The position numbers and the translations under genes were made by a program. A stretch of DNA of 34,819 nt from Gammaproteobacteria bacterium (GTDB taxonomy: Bacteria; Pseudomonadota; Gammaproteobacteria; Enterobacterales; Kangiellaceae). Below, in pieces: positions 1-8,396 of this stretch; the stretch's first letter is position 1, and every line of letters starts with the position of its first letter. The DNA is taken from positions 1 to 34,819 of the forward strand of contig JABXIW010000203.1 in the NCBI GenBank assembly GCA_013372875.1, in the 5' to 3' direction. Below the pieces are notes generated by a model. The model ran no database searches, had not been told where the DNA came from, and saw only the letters and a program-made list of their open reading frames with translations.

Positions 1-197
1 CCATCCATCATTTCAGGGAACTGGGTGTAACTCGAAACATCAGTTACGGTTAAACCATTGTCACGCAATAATTTTGCAGTGCCGCCAGTGGATAAAATTT
101 CGATTTGTTTTTGCGCCAATGCTTGGGCAAATTCAACTACGCCATTTTTATCGGAAACGCTGATTAGGGCGCGTTTGATTGGGCGAAAATTCGACAT
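1..197 (-). CDS. purH: PurH N-terminal part (bifunctional AICAR formyltransferase/IMP cyclohydrolase), cut by window edge
   Basis: Only about the first 65 codons are present; the gene runs off the left edge. The start is the ATG at 197-195 and the protein begins [17 protein letters not shown]. It continues through the segment around [11 protein letters not shown] typical of the IMP cyclohydrolase (MGS-like) domain, which forms the N-terminus of PurH. The enzyme performs the last two steps of de novo purine synthesis: formylation of AICAR and ring closure to IMP. The gene lies 33 bases downstream of fis on the same strand, so it is probably the distal gene of the dusB-fis-purH transcription unit. 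No separate promoter is evident in that short gap. The call is firm because the N-terminal motif is highly conserved; nothing can be said about the C-terminal transformylase domain. Confidence 0.93.
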   Translation of the reverse strand, partial: MSNFRPIKRALISVSDKNGVVEFAQALAQKQIEILSTGGTAKLLRDNGLTVTDVSSYTQFPEMMD

Positions 198-230
198 AAA
201 TAATCCTCAGAAGGTTTGAGTCGTCTAAGA

Positions 231-530
231 TTAAAGTAAGTTATAACGCTTTAATTTCTTGCGCAAAGTACCACGGTTTAAGCCTAAAACTTGTGCCGCT
301 TTGGTTTGATTATTGCGAGTATGCTCCATAATGGCGCGTAATAAAGGCTCTTCAACTTGCGTCAAAACTAAGTCATACACTTCGTTTAACGGTTGGCCAT
401 TCATTTGCTGCAAATAGTTTTGCATTGAAATGGCAACGTGCTCTCTTAAAGTGGCACCTGAAGTTGGATTTGGGTTGAAGTTAGAAGCCGTTACGGATTC
501 TTGCGTTGAGTTGTTGTCAAAAATTGTCAT
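231..530 (-). CDS. fis: DNA-binding protein Fis
   Basis: This is a 99-residue protein, the usual size of Fis (98 in E. coli). The C-terminal half carries the helix-turn-helix region that matches Fis closely (residues about 74-97, with KAAQVLGLNRGTLRKKLKRY). Fis is a nucleoid-associated protein that bends DNA and activates rRNA/tRNA promoters during rapid growth. The start codon overlaps the dusB stop by four bases (ATGA at 527-530), so fis is translationally coupled to dusB, the arrangement known from enterics. It has a variable N-terminal arm, here rich in Asn, Ser and Thr. Expression is probably set by the promoter upstream of dusB. Identification is secure from sequence and context. Confidence 0.96.
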   Translation of the reverse strand: MTIFDNNSTQESVTASNFNPNPTSGATLREHVAISMQNYLQQMNGQPLNEVYDLVLTQVEEPLLRAIMEHTRNNQTKAAQVLGLNRGTLRKKLKRYNLL

Positions 531-1510
531 GCTGCTTTAGCCTGTTGTTTTTGTTCAAAATAATGATTAAGTGTTTTTATCTGCGTTGCGCCGTCTTCTA
601 TTTTGTTAAAAGTACGTCGAAACGCTTTGCCGTCTGCTTGTTCTTGCAAATACCAAGAGACGTGTTTACGGGCTATCCGAGGCCCCATTACTTCACCATA
701 TAGTTGGTACAAACCTTGTATATGTTGAAGCAAAATTTGTTGTATTTCCTGCCAGCTTGGCGCGGCAAGATGTTCACCTGTTTGCAGGTAGTGCCAGATT
801 TCTCTAAAAATCCATGGCTTACCTTGGGCGGCGCGACCAATCATCAAGCCATCGGCCCCAGTAAACTCGAGTACCCACTTTGCCTTTTCAGGCGTATCAA
901 TATCGCCATTGGCAATGATTGGAATCGAAACTGACTGCTTAATCTGCGCAATGGTTTCAAATTCCGCTTCGCCCATAAACTTATCGGAGCGAGTTCGACC
1001 ATGAATGGCTAAGGCTTTCACTCCTGCATCCTGGGCAATTTTGGCAATCTCAATGCCATTGCGGCGTTCAGGGTCTTGGCCTGTTCTAATTTTAAGGGTT
1101 ACGGGTACTTCTACCGCCGCTACCACGGCTTGCAATATGCGTCCAACCAGTTCTGGATCTTGCAATAGAGCCGAGCCAGCAGCCTTTTTACAGACTTTTT
1201 TTGCCGGGCAGCCCATATTGATATCAATAATCTGAGCGCCATGTTCTACGTTGTGCTGAGCGGCAAGCGCCATAATTTCAGGTTCTGTTCCTGCAATTTG
1301 CACCGAACGAATACCCACTTCACCTTGGTGAACGCGTCTAAGACGACTTTTTTTGCTATCCCAAAGGCGTGGATCGGCGGTTATCATTTCCGAAACCGTC
1401 ATGCCAGCGCCGAGTTGTTTACACAACTGGCGAAACGGCTGATCGGTCACGCCCGCCATCGGCGCTAAAATCAACGGGTTATCGAGTTGATAGTTGCCGA
1501 TTTGCATCAT
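527..1510 (-). CDS. dusB: tRNA-dihydrouridine synthase B
   Basis: A 327-residue FMN-dependent TIM-barrel enzyme that reduces uridine to dihydrouridine in the tRNA D-loop. The N-terminus has the Dus flavin-binding motif LILAPMAGVTDQPFR (residues 13-27). The catalytic cysteine is expected at Cys101 in the INMGCPAKKV motif. The phosphate-binding IPIIANGDI segment and the GRAAQGKPWIF region are also present. Length equals that of the family. Two consecutive ATG codons (1510 and 1507) are possible starts and no strong ribosome binding site separates them; I kept the first. It overlaps fis by four bases. The 145-base gap upstream contains a plausible promoter, so dusB may be the first gene of dusB-fis-purH, although read-through from the upstream genes is also possible. 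Confidence 0.96.
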   Translation of the reverse strand: MMQIGNYQLDNPLILAPMAGVTDQPFRQLCKQLGAGMTVSEMITADPRLWDSKKSRLRRVHQGEVGIRSVQIAGTEPEIMALAAQHNVEHGAQIIDINMGCPAKKVCKKAAGSALLQDPELVGRILQAVVAAVEVPVTLKIRTGQDPERRNGIEIAKIAQDAGVKALAIHGRTRSDKFMGEAEFETIAQIKQSVSIPIIANGDIDTPEKAKWVLEFTGADGLMIGRAAQGKPWIFREIWHYLQTGEHLAAPSWQEIQQILLQHIQGLYQLYGEVMGPRIARKHVSWYLQEQADGKAFRRTFNKIEDGATQIKTLNHYFEQKQQAKAA

Positions 1511-1562
1511 TTAGCCAATAAAAAGAATAGAGATTGTCATCACCACCAATTTTGAGGTCGCG

Positions 1563-1591
1563 ATCATACACTTTTTGACAAGGGATTTGAA
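1563..1591 (-). promoter_or_regulatory. Candidate promoter of dusB-fis-purH with GC-rich discriminator
   Basis: On the minus strand, TTCAAA (1591-1586) and TATGAT (1568-1563) are separated by 17 bases, which fits a sigma-70 promoter. The bases just after the -10 element read CGCGACC, a GC-rich discriminator in otherwise AT-rich DNA. Such discriminators are known to make promoters, including E. coli fis, sensitive to ppGpp. A perfect inverted repeat, TTGATT-4-AATCAA at 1598-1613, lies just upstream of the -35. The promoter call is inference from motif matching only. Confidence 0.42.
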
Positions 1592-1655
1592 TGAGAATTG
1601 ATTAAAAAATCAACAATATTTTGCTTGACTTTTAAGCGAAAATTAGCGGTCTGAC

Positions 1656-2408
1656 TTATTCGACCAGTTGAATTTGATATCCGCTGTAATTTTTGTCATC
1701 GCTGAGGAATGAAAAGCCAATTTGTACCGTTTGATTGGGTTGGATTAAGGTATTGTGATTCACTTCTGGCAAATATTCGGCAGGACTAAAGTCTGGAGTC
1801 GTGAATTGACCGCCTTTAATATCGCTTAATACTACTCGAACTTTTGGGAATGGCTGGGCAAAATCTGCCGTATTTTTCAATAAAAGGCTAACTTCTTGTT
1901 GCCCTTGAACTTTTGGTGAGACTTCAATGCCGCTAACTTGGAATAGATCGATACGTTGCAATGGTGGTACTTGGCAGCCAAAGACTGAGCAGGATGCATT
2001 GAGCACTGGACGCCAGTTGGCATCTTGTGCCAGCTTAAAGCGGTTTGGCCATAAATAGAAATACCAAAAAAGGCATAATAACAAGATTAGTGTTAATAAG
2101 CCGTATAAAGTTGGCTTTAAGATTGAGCGCTTGGCGCTTGGCGCGACAACTTCTTCAATTTCAAGCTCGGGAGCATCGGCAATATCGGCCAAGGCTTTGC
2201 CCATGATCTTATCTGAAGCATCTTCAACCGTATCCGCCATAGACGCTTTTTGGGTTTCCTTTTCCATAGAAACCATGGAATCGGTGGCCAAAAAAAGTGA
2301 ATGGCAAGAGCCGCAACGCACATGACCTTCCGCCATTTCCAAGTGTTCTTTACGCAACTTGAAGACGGATTTACAGTGTGGACAGTTAGTTAAAAAAGTT
2401 TCGCTCAT
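1656..2408 (-). CDS. Zinc-ribbon (MJ0042-type) and DUF3426 membrane protein
   Basis: A 250-residue protein. The N-terminus has a zinc-ribbon of the MJ0042 type with two Cys pairs, Cys9/Cys12 (CPHC) and Cys32/Cys35 (CGSC). A low-complexity acidic linker follows, then one transmembrane segment at about 101-120, and a C-terminal domain of roughly 130 residues that resembles DUF3426, expected to lie in the periplasm. Genes of this architecture are common next to prmA and dusB in gammaproteobacteria, as here: prmA ends 42 bases upstream and dusB starts 145 bases downstream. The function is not known; the topology suggests a cytoplasmic metal finger tethered to an extracytoplasmic beta-rich domain. 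The architecture is clear, the role is not. Confidence 0.85.
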   Translation of the reverse strand: MSETFLTNCPHCKSVFKLRKEHLEMAEGHVRCGSCHSLFLATDSMVSMEKETQKASMADTVEDASDKIMGKALADIADAPELEIEEVVAPSAKRSILKPTLYGLLTLILLLCLFWYFYLWPNRFKLAQDANWRPVLNASCSVFGCQVPPLQRIDLFQVSGIEVSPKVQGQQEVSLLLKNTADFAQPFPKVRVVLSDIKGGQFTTPDFSPAEYLPEVNHNTLIQPNQTVQIGFSFLSDDKNYSGYQIQLVE

Positions 2409-2450
2409 GGATGCTTCGCTAGGATCCTATTATTGATTTCGTTCTATTAA

Positions 2451-3335
2451 TTAACGTTTTATACCGCTCAATCGAGACCAGTCGCCTTCGGAAGCAGGGG
2501 CTTCCATGGTAAACCATTGTTGGTAGATAGCATTTAGCTCATCGGCTTGTTCATTTAGCAAGCCCGATAATACCAGATCGCCACCAGATTTCACCGAATT
2601 AGCAATCGATTCTGATAACTGGCGCAAAGGTTCAGCCAAAATATTGGCCACCAAGACATCGGCTTGTGGTAATGCCACTTGTTCGGGTAAGCCTAACACC
2701 AGCTTTTCTTGAGAAATATCATTACGCTTTAGATTTTCGCGAGTGGCATCAATTGCTTGAGGATCGATATCGACCGCATAAACTTTTTCAGCGCCCAATA
2801 ATAGGGCGGCTAAGGTCAAAATCCCTGAGCCACAACCATAATCGATCACAGTTTTGCCATCTAAATCAGCACCATCAAGCCATTGCAGGCATAAAGCGGT
2901 GGTGGGGTGGGTGCCTGTGCCGAAAGCCAAGCCTGGATCCAGTTTGATATTAACGGCATTGGGATCAGGCGACTCATGCCAGCTTGGCACAATCCAGACA
3001 CGCTCACCAAATTGCATTGGCTTGAAACTATCCATCCAAGCTCGCTCCCAATCTTGGTCACGGATAATTTCCCATTGGTAGTCTTTGCCAAAATGCGCAG
3101 AAAAGTCACTATTGGCTAGAACCTTATCTAAAACAGCAGTTTCTGTATTAGCTTCAAACAAGCTCAAAACAATCAAATGCTTCCACAAAGGCGTCTCGCC
3201 AGGTTTAGGTTCAAGGATGGGCTTATCTTCCGCGTCAAGGAAAGTGACCGCGAGTGCACCAAGCTCCATTAAATAATCGCTAAGGCTTTCAGCGTCAGGG
3301 TTTTGATAATCGAACTTTAATTGGATCCAGGACAT
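2451..3335 (-). CDS. prmA: Ribosomal protein L11 methyltransferase
   Basis: A 294-residue SAM-dependent methyltransferase that trimethylates ribosomal protein L11. It has the family's N-terminal substrate-recognition domain (residues 1 to about 100). The catalytic domain shows the GLAFGTGTHPTT motif, the SAM-binding stretch VIDYGCGSGILTLAALLLGA and the acidic AVDIDPQA motif. The late NILAEPL motif (equivalent to NPPY-type motifs) is present too. Length equals E. coli PrmA. The ATG at 3335 has a good AGGTGA ribosome binding site and lies 3 bases past the stop of the unrelated membrane protein gene upstream, so the two are co-transcribed. In E. coli prmA follows accC, yhdT and panF; here a different set of genes occupies that interval. 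Confidence 0.97.
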   Translation of the reverse strand: MSWIQLKFDYQNPDAESLSDYLMELGALAVTFLDAEDKPILEPKPGETPLWKHLIVLSLFEANTETAVLDKVLANSDFSAHFGKDYQWEIIRDQDWERAWMDSFKPMQFGERVWIVPSWHESPDPNAVNIKLDPGLAFGTGTHPTTALCLQWLDGADLDGKTVIDYGCGSGILTLAALLLGAEKVYAVDIDPQAIDATRENLKRNDISQEKLVLGLPEQVALPQADVLVANILAEPLRQLSESIANSVKSGGDLVLSGLLNEQADELNAIYQQWFTMEAPASEGDWSRLSGIKR

Positions 3336-3338
3336 ATT

Positions 3339-4343
3339 TCACCTAGTGAGTGTATTCTTCGAACTGTATGAGTTAAGTACACCAATAAACTCTTCTGGTT
3401 TGTCTAAACCAAGATAAATCTTATCAATGTTATTATATGACTGTTTTAGTTGGATGCGAATATTTGGATTGCCAGCGAAATTGTACCGCTTTATGGACTT
3501 ATTTCTTTTTATCAGTGAGCTTGACTTAGTAATAGACTCGATATTTTCTAGGTTTATTTCTTTAGAGTTATAAATACCAAAGCGAATGTATAATCTATTT
3601 TTGTCGATACTAATCGGTCTTTTCGACATAGCACGATATTCTGCCGTGAAAAAAGCTAAACTAAACAAGGTTAGTAAGGTTATGATGTTGGCAGCTAAAG
3701 GCGACCATAAGAAATGCAATATTAGGTGCATAATAGGCATTTCAGCCGCAATCAATATGATAAAGCCTATGGCATTGCTTTGAGCTCCATCTTTTAAATG
3801 ATAACTAAAGTGCTGTGTTCCAATGAATGACTCCTGTCTTATTTTTTTTGCAAAGAATGCATAAGTCCACATTCGAGCTTCAAAGATTAGTAAGTTCGCA
3901 ATAGCAGTTTCACCAAAAAAATTCTTTATTGGCTTTGCTATGGCTTGGTCTGGGTCTTGATTACTATTAAGCGCGACTCTTATCGCTAGGTATACGGTCA
4001 ATAAAGCTGTAATTTCAAATAGTAAGAACAGTCCCAAGATTAAGTAGCGGCCCTGTTCTAAATAATGCCAAATGAACTTACTAGTTTCTGGGATAATATA
4101 ACTGCCAATTAAAATAACCAAACAGCTGTAAATAACGGCTTTCAAAAAGGCTTCTTTTTTGCTTTTTATGCATAATAAACAGAGTATGGGTAGTACCAAT
4201 AAGCCATCCAGCAAATAAAGCCACTCAAAATTAGCTTGTCCAAAATCGTTTAATGCAGAATTGGCTTGATAATAATACCCCCACCAAATCGAAATAAAGA
4301 GCAGAAAAACGAGGGGGATTTTATTTTTGAGAGATTTATTCAT
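3339..4343 (-). CDS. Polytopic membrane protein with C-terminal PH-like soluble domain, function unknown
   Basis: A 334-residue protein I do not recognise. Hydrophobic segments are visible at about 10-27, 42-60, 66-86, 97-120 and two between about 195 and 235. The last 100 residues, after an RAMSKRPISI junction, are soluble and alternate short strands (RLYIRFGIYNSKEINLENI), which resembles a bacterial PH-like domain following membrane helices; this is inference. It sits 3 bases upstream of prmA and 3 bases downstream of the SMI1/KNR4-like gene, so it is part of the long leftward operon. The gene appears AT-richer than prmA, which may mean later acquisition. It could be an envelope-stress or toxin-resistance factor paired with its neighbour, but no motif proves that. 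Confidence 0.7.
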   Translation of the reverse strand: MNKSLKNKIPLVFLLFISIWWGYYYQANSALNDFGQANFEWLYLLDGLLVLPILCLLCIKSKKEAFLKAVIYSCLVILIGSYIIPETSKFIWHYLEQGRYLILGLFLLFEITALLTVYLAIRVALNSNQDPDQAIAKPIKNFFGETAIANLLIFEARMWTYAFFAKKIRQESFIGTQHFSYHLKDGAQSNAIGFIILIAAEMPIMHLILHFLWSPLAANIITLLTLFSLAFFTAEYRAMSKRPISIDKNRLYIRFGIYNSKEINLENIESITKSSSLIKRNKSIKRYNFAGNPNIRIQLKQSYNNIDKIYLGLDKPEEFIGVLNSYSSKNTLTR

Positions 4344-4346
4344 AGT

Positions 4347-4748
4347 TTAGCTCTCTAACCATATCTCTTTTGCCCAATGCCAAATAGATGGCCAAGTTTC
4401 TTCCTGCTGCTGATGGCCTTGCCATAGGCTGATTTCATTATCTTCGGCGATGCAGTAATAGCCTTGTGGCGATTCGCAAATGGGTATTAGATTTCTGGGA
4501 ACGCCTACATCCCAAGCGTTGGCGGCGACTTCAGGCAAGTGCGTATGGGCTTGCGGATCGGTAACGGTGACGGGTTCTAGCGAGCCAATAATAAGGTTGC
4601 TGACTTCGAGCAAGAATAGTCGTAAATCACTGGGAAGCGGAATAAACAATTCCTCTTCGATCATGACTAAGTCATCTTCATCGGGTAGCTCTAAACCAAA
4701 GGCTACCGATTGCGCCGACTCTTGTAATAGTTCAATGACATCTTCCAT
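4347..4748 (-). CDS. SMI1/KNR4 (SUKH) family protein
   Basis: A 133-residue acidic protein. It contains the SUKH-type core: the region EEELFIPLPSDLRLFLLEVSNLIIGSLEPV near residues 30-60 matches the classic 'lp.dyk.Fl...NG' opening. The later YYCIAEDNEISLWQ at about 96-110 matches the 'i..d..G..i.l...' strand pair. SUKH proteins are frequently immunity proteins for contact-dependent or polymorphic toxins, but many stand-alone members have unknown roles. No toxin gene lies nearby. It lies 35 bases downstream of the DUF58 gene and is followed after 3 bases by a membrane protein, so it is expressed with the MoxR-type module. Family assignment is probable; an immunity role is not supported by context. 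Confidence 0.75.
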   Translation of the reverse strand: MEDVIELLQESAQSVAFGLELPDEDDLVMIEEELFIPLPSDLRLFLLEVSNLIIGSLEPVTVTDPQAHTHLPEVAANAWDVGVPRNLIPICESPQGYYCIAEDNEISLWQGHQQQEETWPSIWHWAKEIWLES

Positions 4749-4783
4749 TGTTTGCTCTTAATAGCTTTAAAATAACAGCCTAA

Positions 4784-6154
4784 TTATAAACGACCTGAGC
4801 GCTTAATGTTGAGGTATTGATTGACTAAATGCGCAGGTAATTGCTGCGGTGTTGAATCCACAGTGACAACGCCTTTTGCCATAAAGTAATCGAGCAGCCC
4901 TTGGCGTTTTTCCAAAAATAATTCGGTTTCAGCGTGCAGCGCAGCTTGATTAAAGTCGTCAATTGGTTCATCTAAAATTTTATCGAAAACCGCTTCGCGC
5001 AAATTGGCCAGCAGTACTAGATGGTGTTTTTGTAATAACTTAATGGCGGGAGCTAATTCGGGCAAATCATCATCACGCATATTGGAAACTAGTACCACTA
5101 AAGCGCGTTTTTTGGTTTTGCTAATCAAATCCTGCGCCGCTAATAAATAGTCAGAAGCGGTCAGAGTTGGATGGACGTCATAAAGCTGATTAAGTAATAA
5201 ATTGATTTGTTGTTGGCCTTTAATCGGCAAAATGCCGCGATCCTTGCCATCAGCGGTTTGGCCGCCAAAAGTTTGGAAACCAACCGCATCTTCTTGTTTT
5301 AGTGCTACATAAGCCAATAGCAATAAAGCATTTAAAGTATGGTCAAAGTGCGAAAGATGGTCATCTTTGGTGCGCATTCTTTTGCCGCAATCGATCAAGA
5401 AAATGATTTGTTGATCCTTTTCCTCTTGGTATTCACGCGAGATGAGCTTTTGCCGACGCGAGGTTGCGCCCCAATCGATTTGGCGCAAACTGTCACCTTT
5501 GCGATAGTCGCGCAATTGATGAAACTCCATACCTTGGCCACGTAATTGCTTCAAATGAATGCCCATGTCGGCCAGGTTATGCTCGCCCGCCAACATATTG
5601 AAATGGCTAATTTGGGTAAAGTTTGGATAAATCTTTATGACATCGTTTTGCGGTAAATTTATGCTCCATTGCCACAATTTAAAGGGTGACTCGACGATTA
5701 ATTGCACATCGCCAAAAATAGCATCACCGCGAGTATGAGCTCGAACCGCATATTGCAATTCGCCTTCTTGTTGCGGTTCAAGATTCAGTTGATGGGCTTC
5801 GACTGCCGCATCGACTAACTCAGGAAAATGATCATACACTTGCAGCGAAACGGTGCGTTCAGATTGATTGGAGACCATCACTTTAATATGACTCAAAGCA
5901 CCGCTGGCAATATTATTCGGCAGCTTTCTTTTCGCACTGAGCTGAGATAAATGGCTTTTATTGAGCAGATCGATAAGAGCCGCTAGCCCAATAAAAGCGA
6001 GCAAACCATACAGCAACCAAACCAACAGCTGATCATCAATGGCCTGATCTTGCCAAGAAGCGTAAAAGCGGTAGCAGGCCAGCGCAAAAGCTAGCACAAC
6101 AGCAATGCCAAGCCATTGGATCAAGCGCCGACTCGGCTTTGGACGAATGGTCAT
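4784..6154 (-). CDS. DUF58 domain protein, MoxR partner
   Basis: A 456-residue protein with two N-terminal transmembrane segments (about 12-30 and 43-63). A beta-rich middle region follows, then the DUF58 signature at about 205-228 ending in the conserved DYRKGDSLRQIDW. After it comes a von Willebrand-A-like fold starting at IIFLIDCGKRM, where Asp255 is followed by Cys-Gly rather than the canonical Ser-x-Ser of a full MIDAS. This degenerate form is known in DUF58 proteins. DUF58 proteins are usually encoded next to MoxR AAA+ ATPases and are thought to act with them as chaperone/maturation systems. Here moxR ends 7 bases upstream. Family and partnership are firm; the client is unknown. Confidence 0.92.
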   Translation of the reverse strand: MTIRPKPSRRLIQWLGIAVVLAFALACYRFYASWQDQAIDDQLLVWLLYGLLAFIGLAALIDLLNKSHLSQLSAKRKLPNNIASGALSHIKVMVSNQSERTVSLQVYDHFPELVDAAVEAHQLNLEPQQEGELQYAVRAHTRGDAIFGDVQLIVESPFKLWQWSINLPQNDVIKIYPNFTQISHFNMLAGEHNLADMGIHLKQLRGQGMEFHQLRDYRKGDSLRQIDWGATSRRQKLISREYQEEKDQQIIFLIDCGKRMRTKDDHLSHFDHTLNALLLLAYVALKQEDAVGFQTFGGQTADGKDRGILPIKGQQQINLLLNQLYDVHPTLTASDYLLAAQDLISKTKKRALVVLVSNMRDDDLPELAPAIKLLQKHHLVLLANLREAVFDKILDEPIDDFNQAALHAETELFLEKRQGLLDYFMAKGVVTVDSTPQQLPAHLVNQYLNIKRSGRL

Positions 6155-6161
6155 TTAGCGA

Positions 6162-7172
6162 TTAACCTCGAGGAGCTTCCACTTGCTCTAAAATATCGTG
6201 AATCACATTAGTCACCTTGACGCCTTCAATTTCTAATTCGGCCGACAGGCTCATGCGGTGTCTTAAAACCGGAGTCGCGATTTGTTTGATGTCGTCTGGT
6301 GTGACATAGCGACCGCCGCGCAATAATACCAAGGCTTTGGCGCAACGGATCAGCGCTATCGATGCACGTGGACCTGCACCAGCGCGAATGCCTGGCCATT
6401 GCCGAGTGGCTTGCACCAATCGTACCGCATAGGCATATAAAGAATCATCAACCTCAATTTTGGTGGCCACTTTTTGCATAGCTAGGATATCTTTCGGACT
6501 GGCAACTGCTTGAATTTGCTCAGTGGCAAAACTATCGCCTACATGACCTTCAGTGATCATTTTTACAATTGCTGCTTCGCTTGGAGCATCTGGATATTCA
6601 ATGGTGGCGTTGAGCAAGAAGCGATCCAGCTCGGCTTCAGGCAAGGCGTAAGTGCCTTCTTGCTCTAATGGGTTTTGCGTCGCTAACACCATGAAAGGTT
6701 TGTCCAAAGTGTGTGGTTTACCTTCAATGGTGATCTGTTGTTCTTGCATTACTTCAAGCAATGATGCTTGGGTTTTTGCGGGCGCACGGTTAATTTCGTC
6801 AGCCAATAATAAATTGGTAAAGGCTGGGCCTTTGCGCACTTTAAAGCTGCTATCTTTTTGATCAAAAAACGCATGGCCAGTCACATCACTTGGCATCAGA
6901 TCGGGCGTGAACTGAATTCGAGCAAAGTCACCCGAGATGGCTTTAGCAATAGATTTGACCAGTAAGGTTTTACCCAAACCTGGCACACCTTCGATTAACA
7001 AATGGCCTGCTGCTAGCAAGGAAACCAACGCTAAGTCCACCACTTGGTCTTGGCCAATTACCGCTTTTCTGACTTGACTACGTATGGCCTGGATTTTTTG
7101 ATGACAAAGCTGGATCGGATCGGCTTTTGCTTCAGTGGCTTGAGGTTCGATTGGTTCGTTGGTCTCATTCAT
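6162..7172 (-). CDS. MoxR-family AAA+ ATPase
   Basis: A 336-residue ATPase of the MoxR family. The Walker A motif GVPGLGKT is at residues 62-69, Walker B LLLADE at 121-126, and the sensor-1 Asn at 167 in VLATQNPLEQEGTYALPEAELDRF. The C-terminal lid has the GAGPRASIALIRCAKALVLLRGG segment diagnostic of MoxR proteins. MoxR ATPases are believed to use ATP hydrolysis to mature or activate protein complexes together with VWA-type partners. The neighbours are the DUF4350 gene (9 bases upstream) and the DUF58 gene (7 bases downstream), which is the standard partner set. A good TAGGAAA ribosome binding site precedes ATG 7172. Identification is secure; the substrate is not. Confidence 0.96.
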   Translation of the reverse strand: MNETNEPIEPQATEAKADPIQLCHQKIQAIRSQVRKAVIGQDQVVDLALVSLLAAGHLLIEGVPGLGKTLLVKSIAKAISGDFARIQFTPDLMPSDVTGHAFFDQKDSSFKVRKGPAFTNLLLADEINRAPAKTQASLLEVMQEQQITIEGKPHTLDKPFMVLATQNPLEQEGTYALPEAELDRFLLNATIEYPDAPSEAAIVKMITEGHVGDSFATEQIQAVASPKDILAMQKVATKIEVDDSLYAYAVRLVQATRQWPGIRAGAGPRASIALIRCAKALVLLRGGRYVTPDDIKQIATPVLRHRMSLSAELEIEGVKVTNVIHDILEQVEAPRG

Positions 7173-7181
7173 AATGGTTTC

Positions 7182-8396
7182 CTATAATCGACTTTTAAGT
7201 TGTTGCAGTTGATGCATCAACTCAAGAAATTGTGCTTCTTTAAAATGGCTTAATTGCGAATGGTCATATAGATAAGTAAGTTGCGTTTTATCTATTGAGC
7301 CAATGGTTGCTAGCCAATTGATTTGTTCTTGTTGGCTTAAATTGGCGAAGCCAGGGTTGCGGATCGCTGCCTGTTTAAAAATAATTTTGGCTTGGCTATC
7401 AAGCCATTGCGGTAATTGTTTTAATTGCCAACGTAATTGAGATGAAGCATTGATATGTTCGCCAATATTACGCCGTTGGTAAAGATTCAAACTGAGTTTT
7501 GGACCCATGCGCGGAATTTGCCGCCATAGCCATAGCACTAAAAACAATAGCCCCACCCAGAATAAAGGCATGGCTTGCTTTTTCAGTTTGTTCATTGCGG
7601 TTTCGTGTTCGCCGCCGAACATAAACCAAACGTTTTGATCGCTACCTTGGGCAATCATCGACTTGAGGAAGAAGCCATGATCGTGATCGGCGATGTTGGC
7701 ATTGGTCCAAACGTCCATATCACTCATGATGGTAATGGAACCATTGTCGAACCAATATTGAAGCATATGGTCTTTCTCATCATCAGAAAAATAATAAGCC
7801 TCGCCAGAATAATCGCTCAGATGCCAAGCGGGATTAAAACCAACTTCAATATCTGTATCCATTTCATCGATTTGAATAATACTGGCTTTTTGTTCCGACT
7901 TTTTTAACTCGCCCAGCATAGGTAATACTTCTTTGCCAATATCGATCAGATCTTCTACTTCTTTATCTTTTTCCGCAATATTGTCTTTAAATAAAGTTGC
8001 ATCTAAATGATTAAGCAGTAAATCGGTATCGGTTTCTGTTTTACGGTTAGCCCAATAAAATAAGTGGCCCCCAGATTCTACCCAGTCTAAAAGGTTGTCG
8101 AGTTTTTGCTGATTGATATGTCCCGGCTTTGCTGACAATACAATGGTATCTACTTCAGCAATCGGCTGATTTAATTTTTTTAGATCGCGGTGATGCTCTA
8201 CTTGGGTGTCATCAAGTTTTAAAAGCTCACCAGCGGTATGATAAGGAGTAAAGCGAACTGTAGCGCTTGGGCCAAGATCCCGCTCTACGGGATAATAGCC
8301 ATAGATCTGGAAAAACCAGAACAACAAGGCACAAAAAATACCACCCAAGAATGCGACCCAGCGAAATGGTGGACTGATTAACGGTCGCTTATCCAT
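7182..8396 (-). CDS. DUF4350 domain membrane protein
   Basis: I place the start at the ATG 8396-8394, giving 404 residues. This is because GGAG lies 8 bases upstream, and the earlier in-frame start at 8435 would overlap the DUF4129 gene by 47 bases; the chosen start overlaps by 8. The protein has an N-terminal transmembrane segment (about 11-30) and a soluble region resembling the DUF4350 domain, whose fold is related to periplasmic GldG/ABC-type binding regions. It includes TIVLSAKPGHINQQKLDNLL and LLDWVESGGHLFYW. A second transmembrane segment lies at about 279-298, followed by a cytoplasmic tail. DUF4350 genes accompany MoxR-DUF58-DUF4129 sets, as they do here. Function unknown; probably an envelope component of the MoxR system. 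Confidence 0.86.
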   Translation of the reverse strand: MDKRPLISPPFRWVAFLGGIFCALLFWFFQIYGYYPVERDLGPSATVRFTPYHTAGELLKLDDTQVEHHRDLKKLNQPIAEVDTIVLSAKPGHINQQKLDNLLDWVESGGHLFYWANRKTETDTDLLLNHLDATLFKDNIAEKDKEVEDLIDIGKEVLPMLGELKKSEQKASIIQIDEMDTDIEVGFNPAWHLSDYSGEAYYFSDDEKDHMLQYWFDNGSITIMSDMDVWTNANIADHDHGFFLKSMIAQGSDQNVWFMFGGEHETAMNKLKKQAMPLFWVGLLFLVLWLWRQIPRMGPKLSLNLYQRRNIGEHINASSQLRWQLKQLPQWLDSQAKIIFKQAAIRNPGFANLSQQEQINWLATIGSIDKTQLTYLYDHSQLSHFKEAQFLELMHQLQQLKSRL

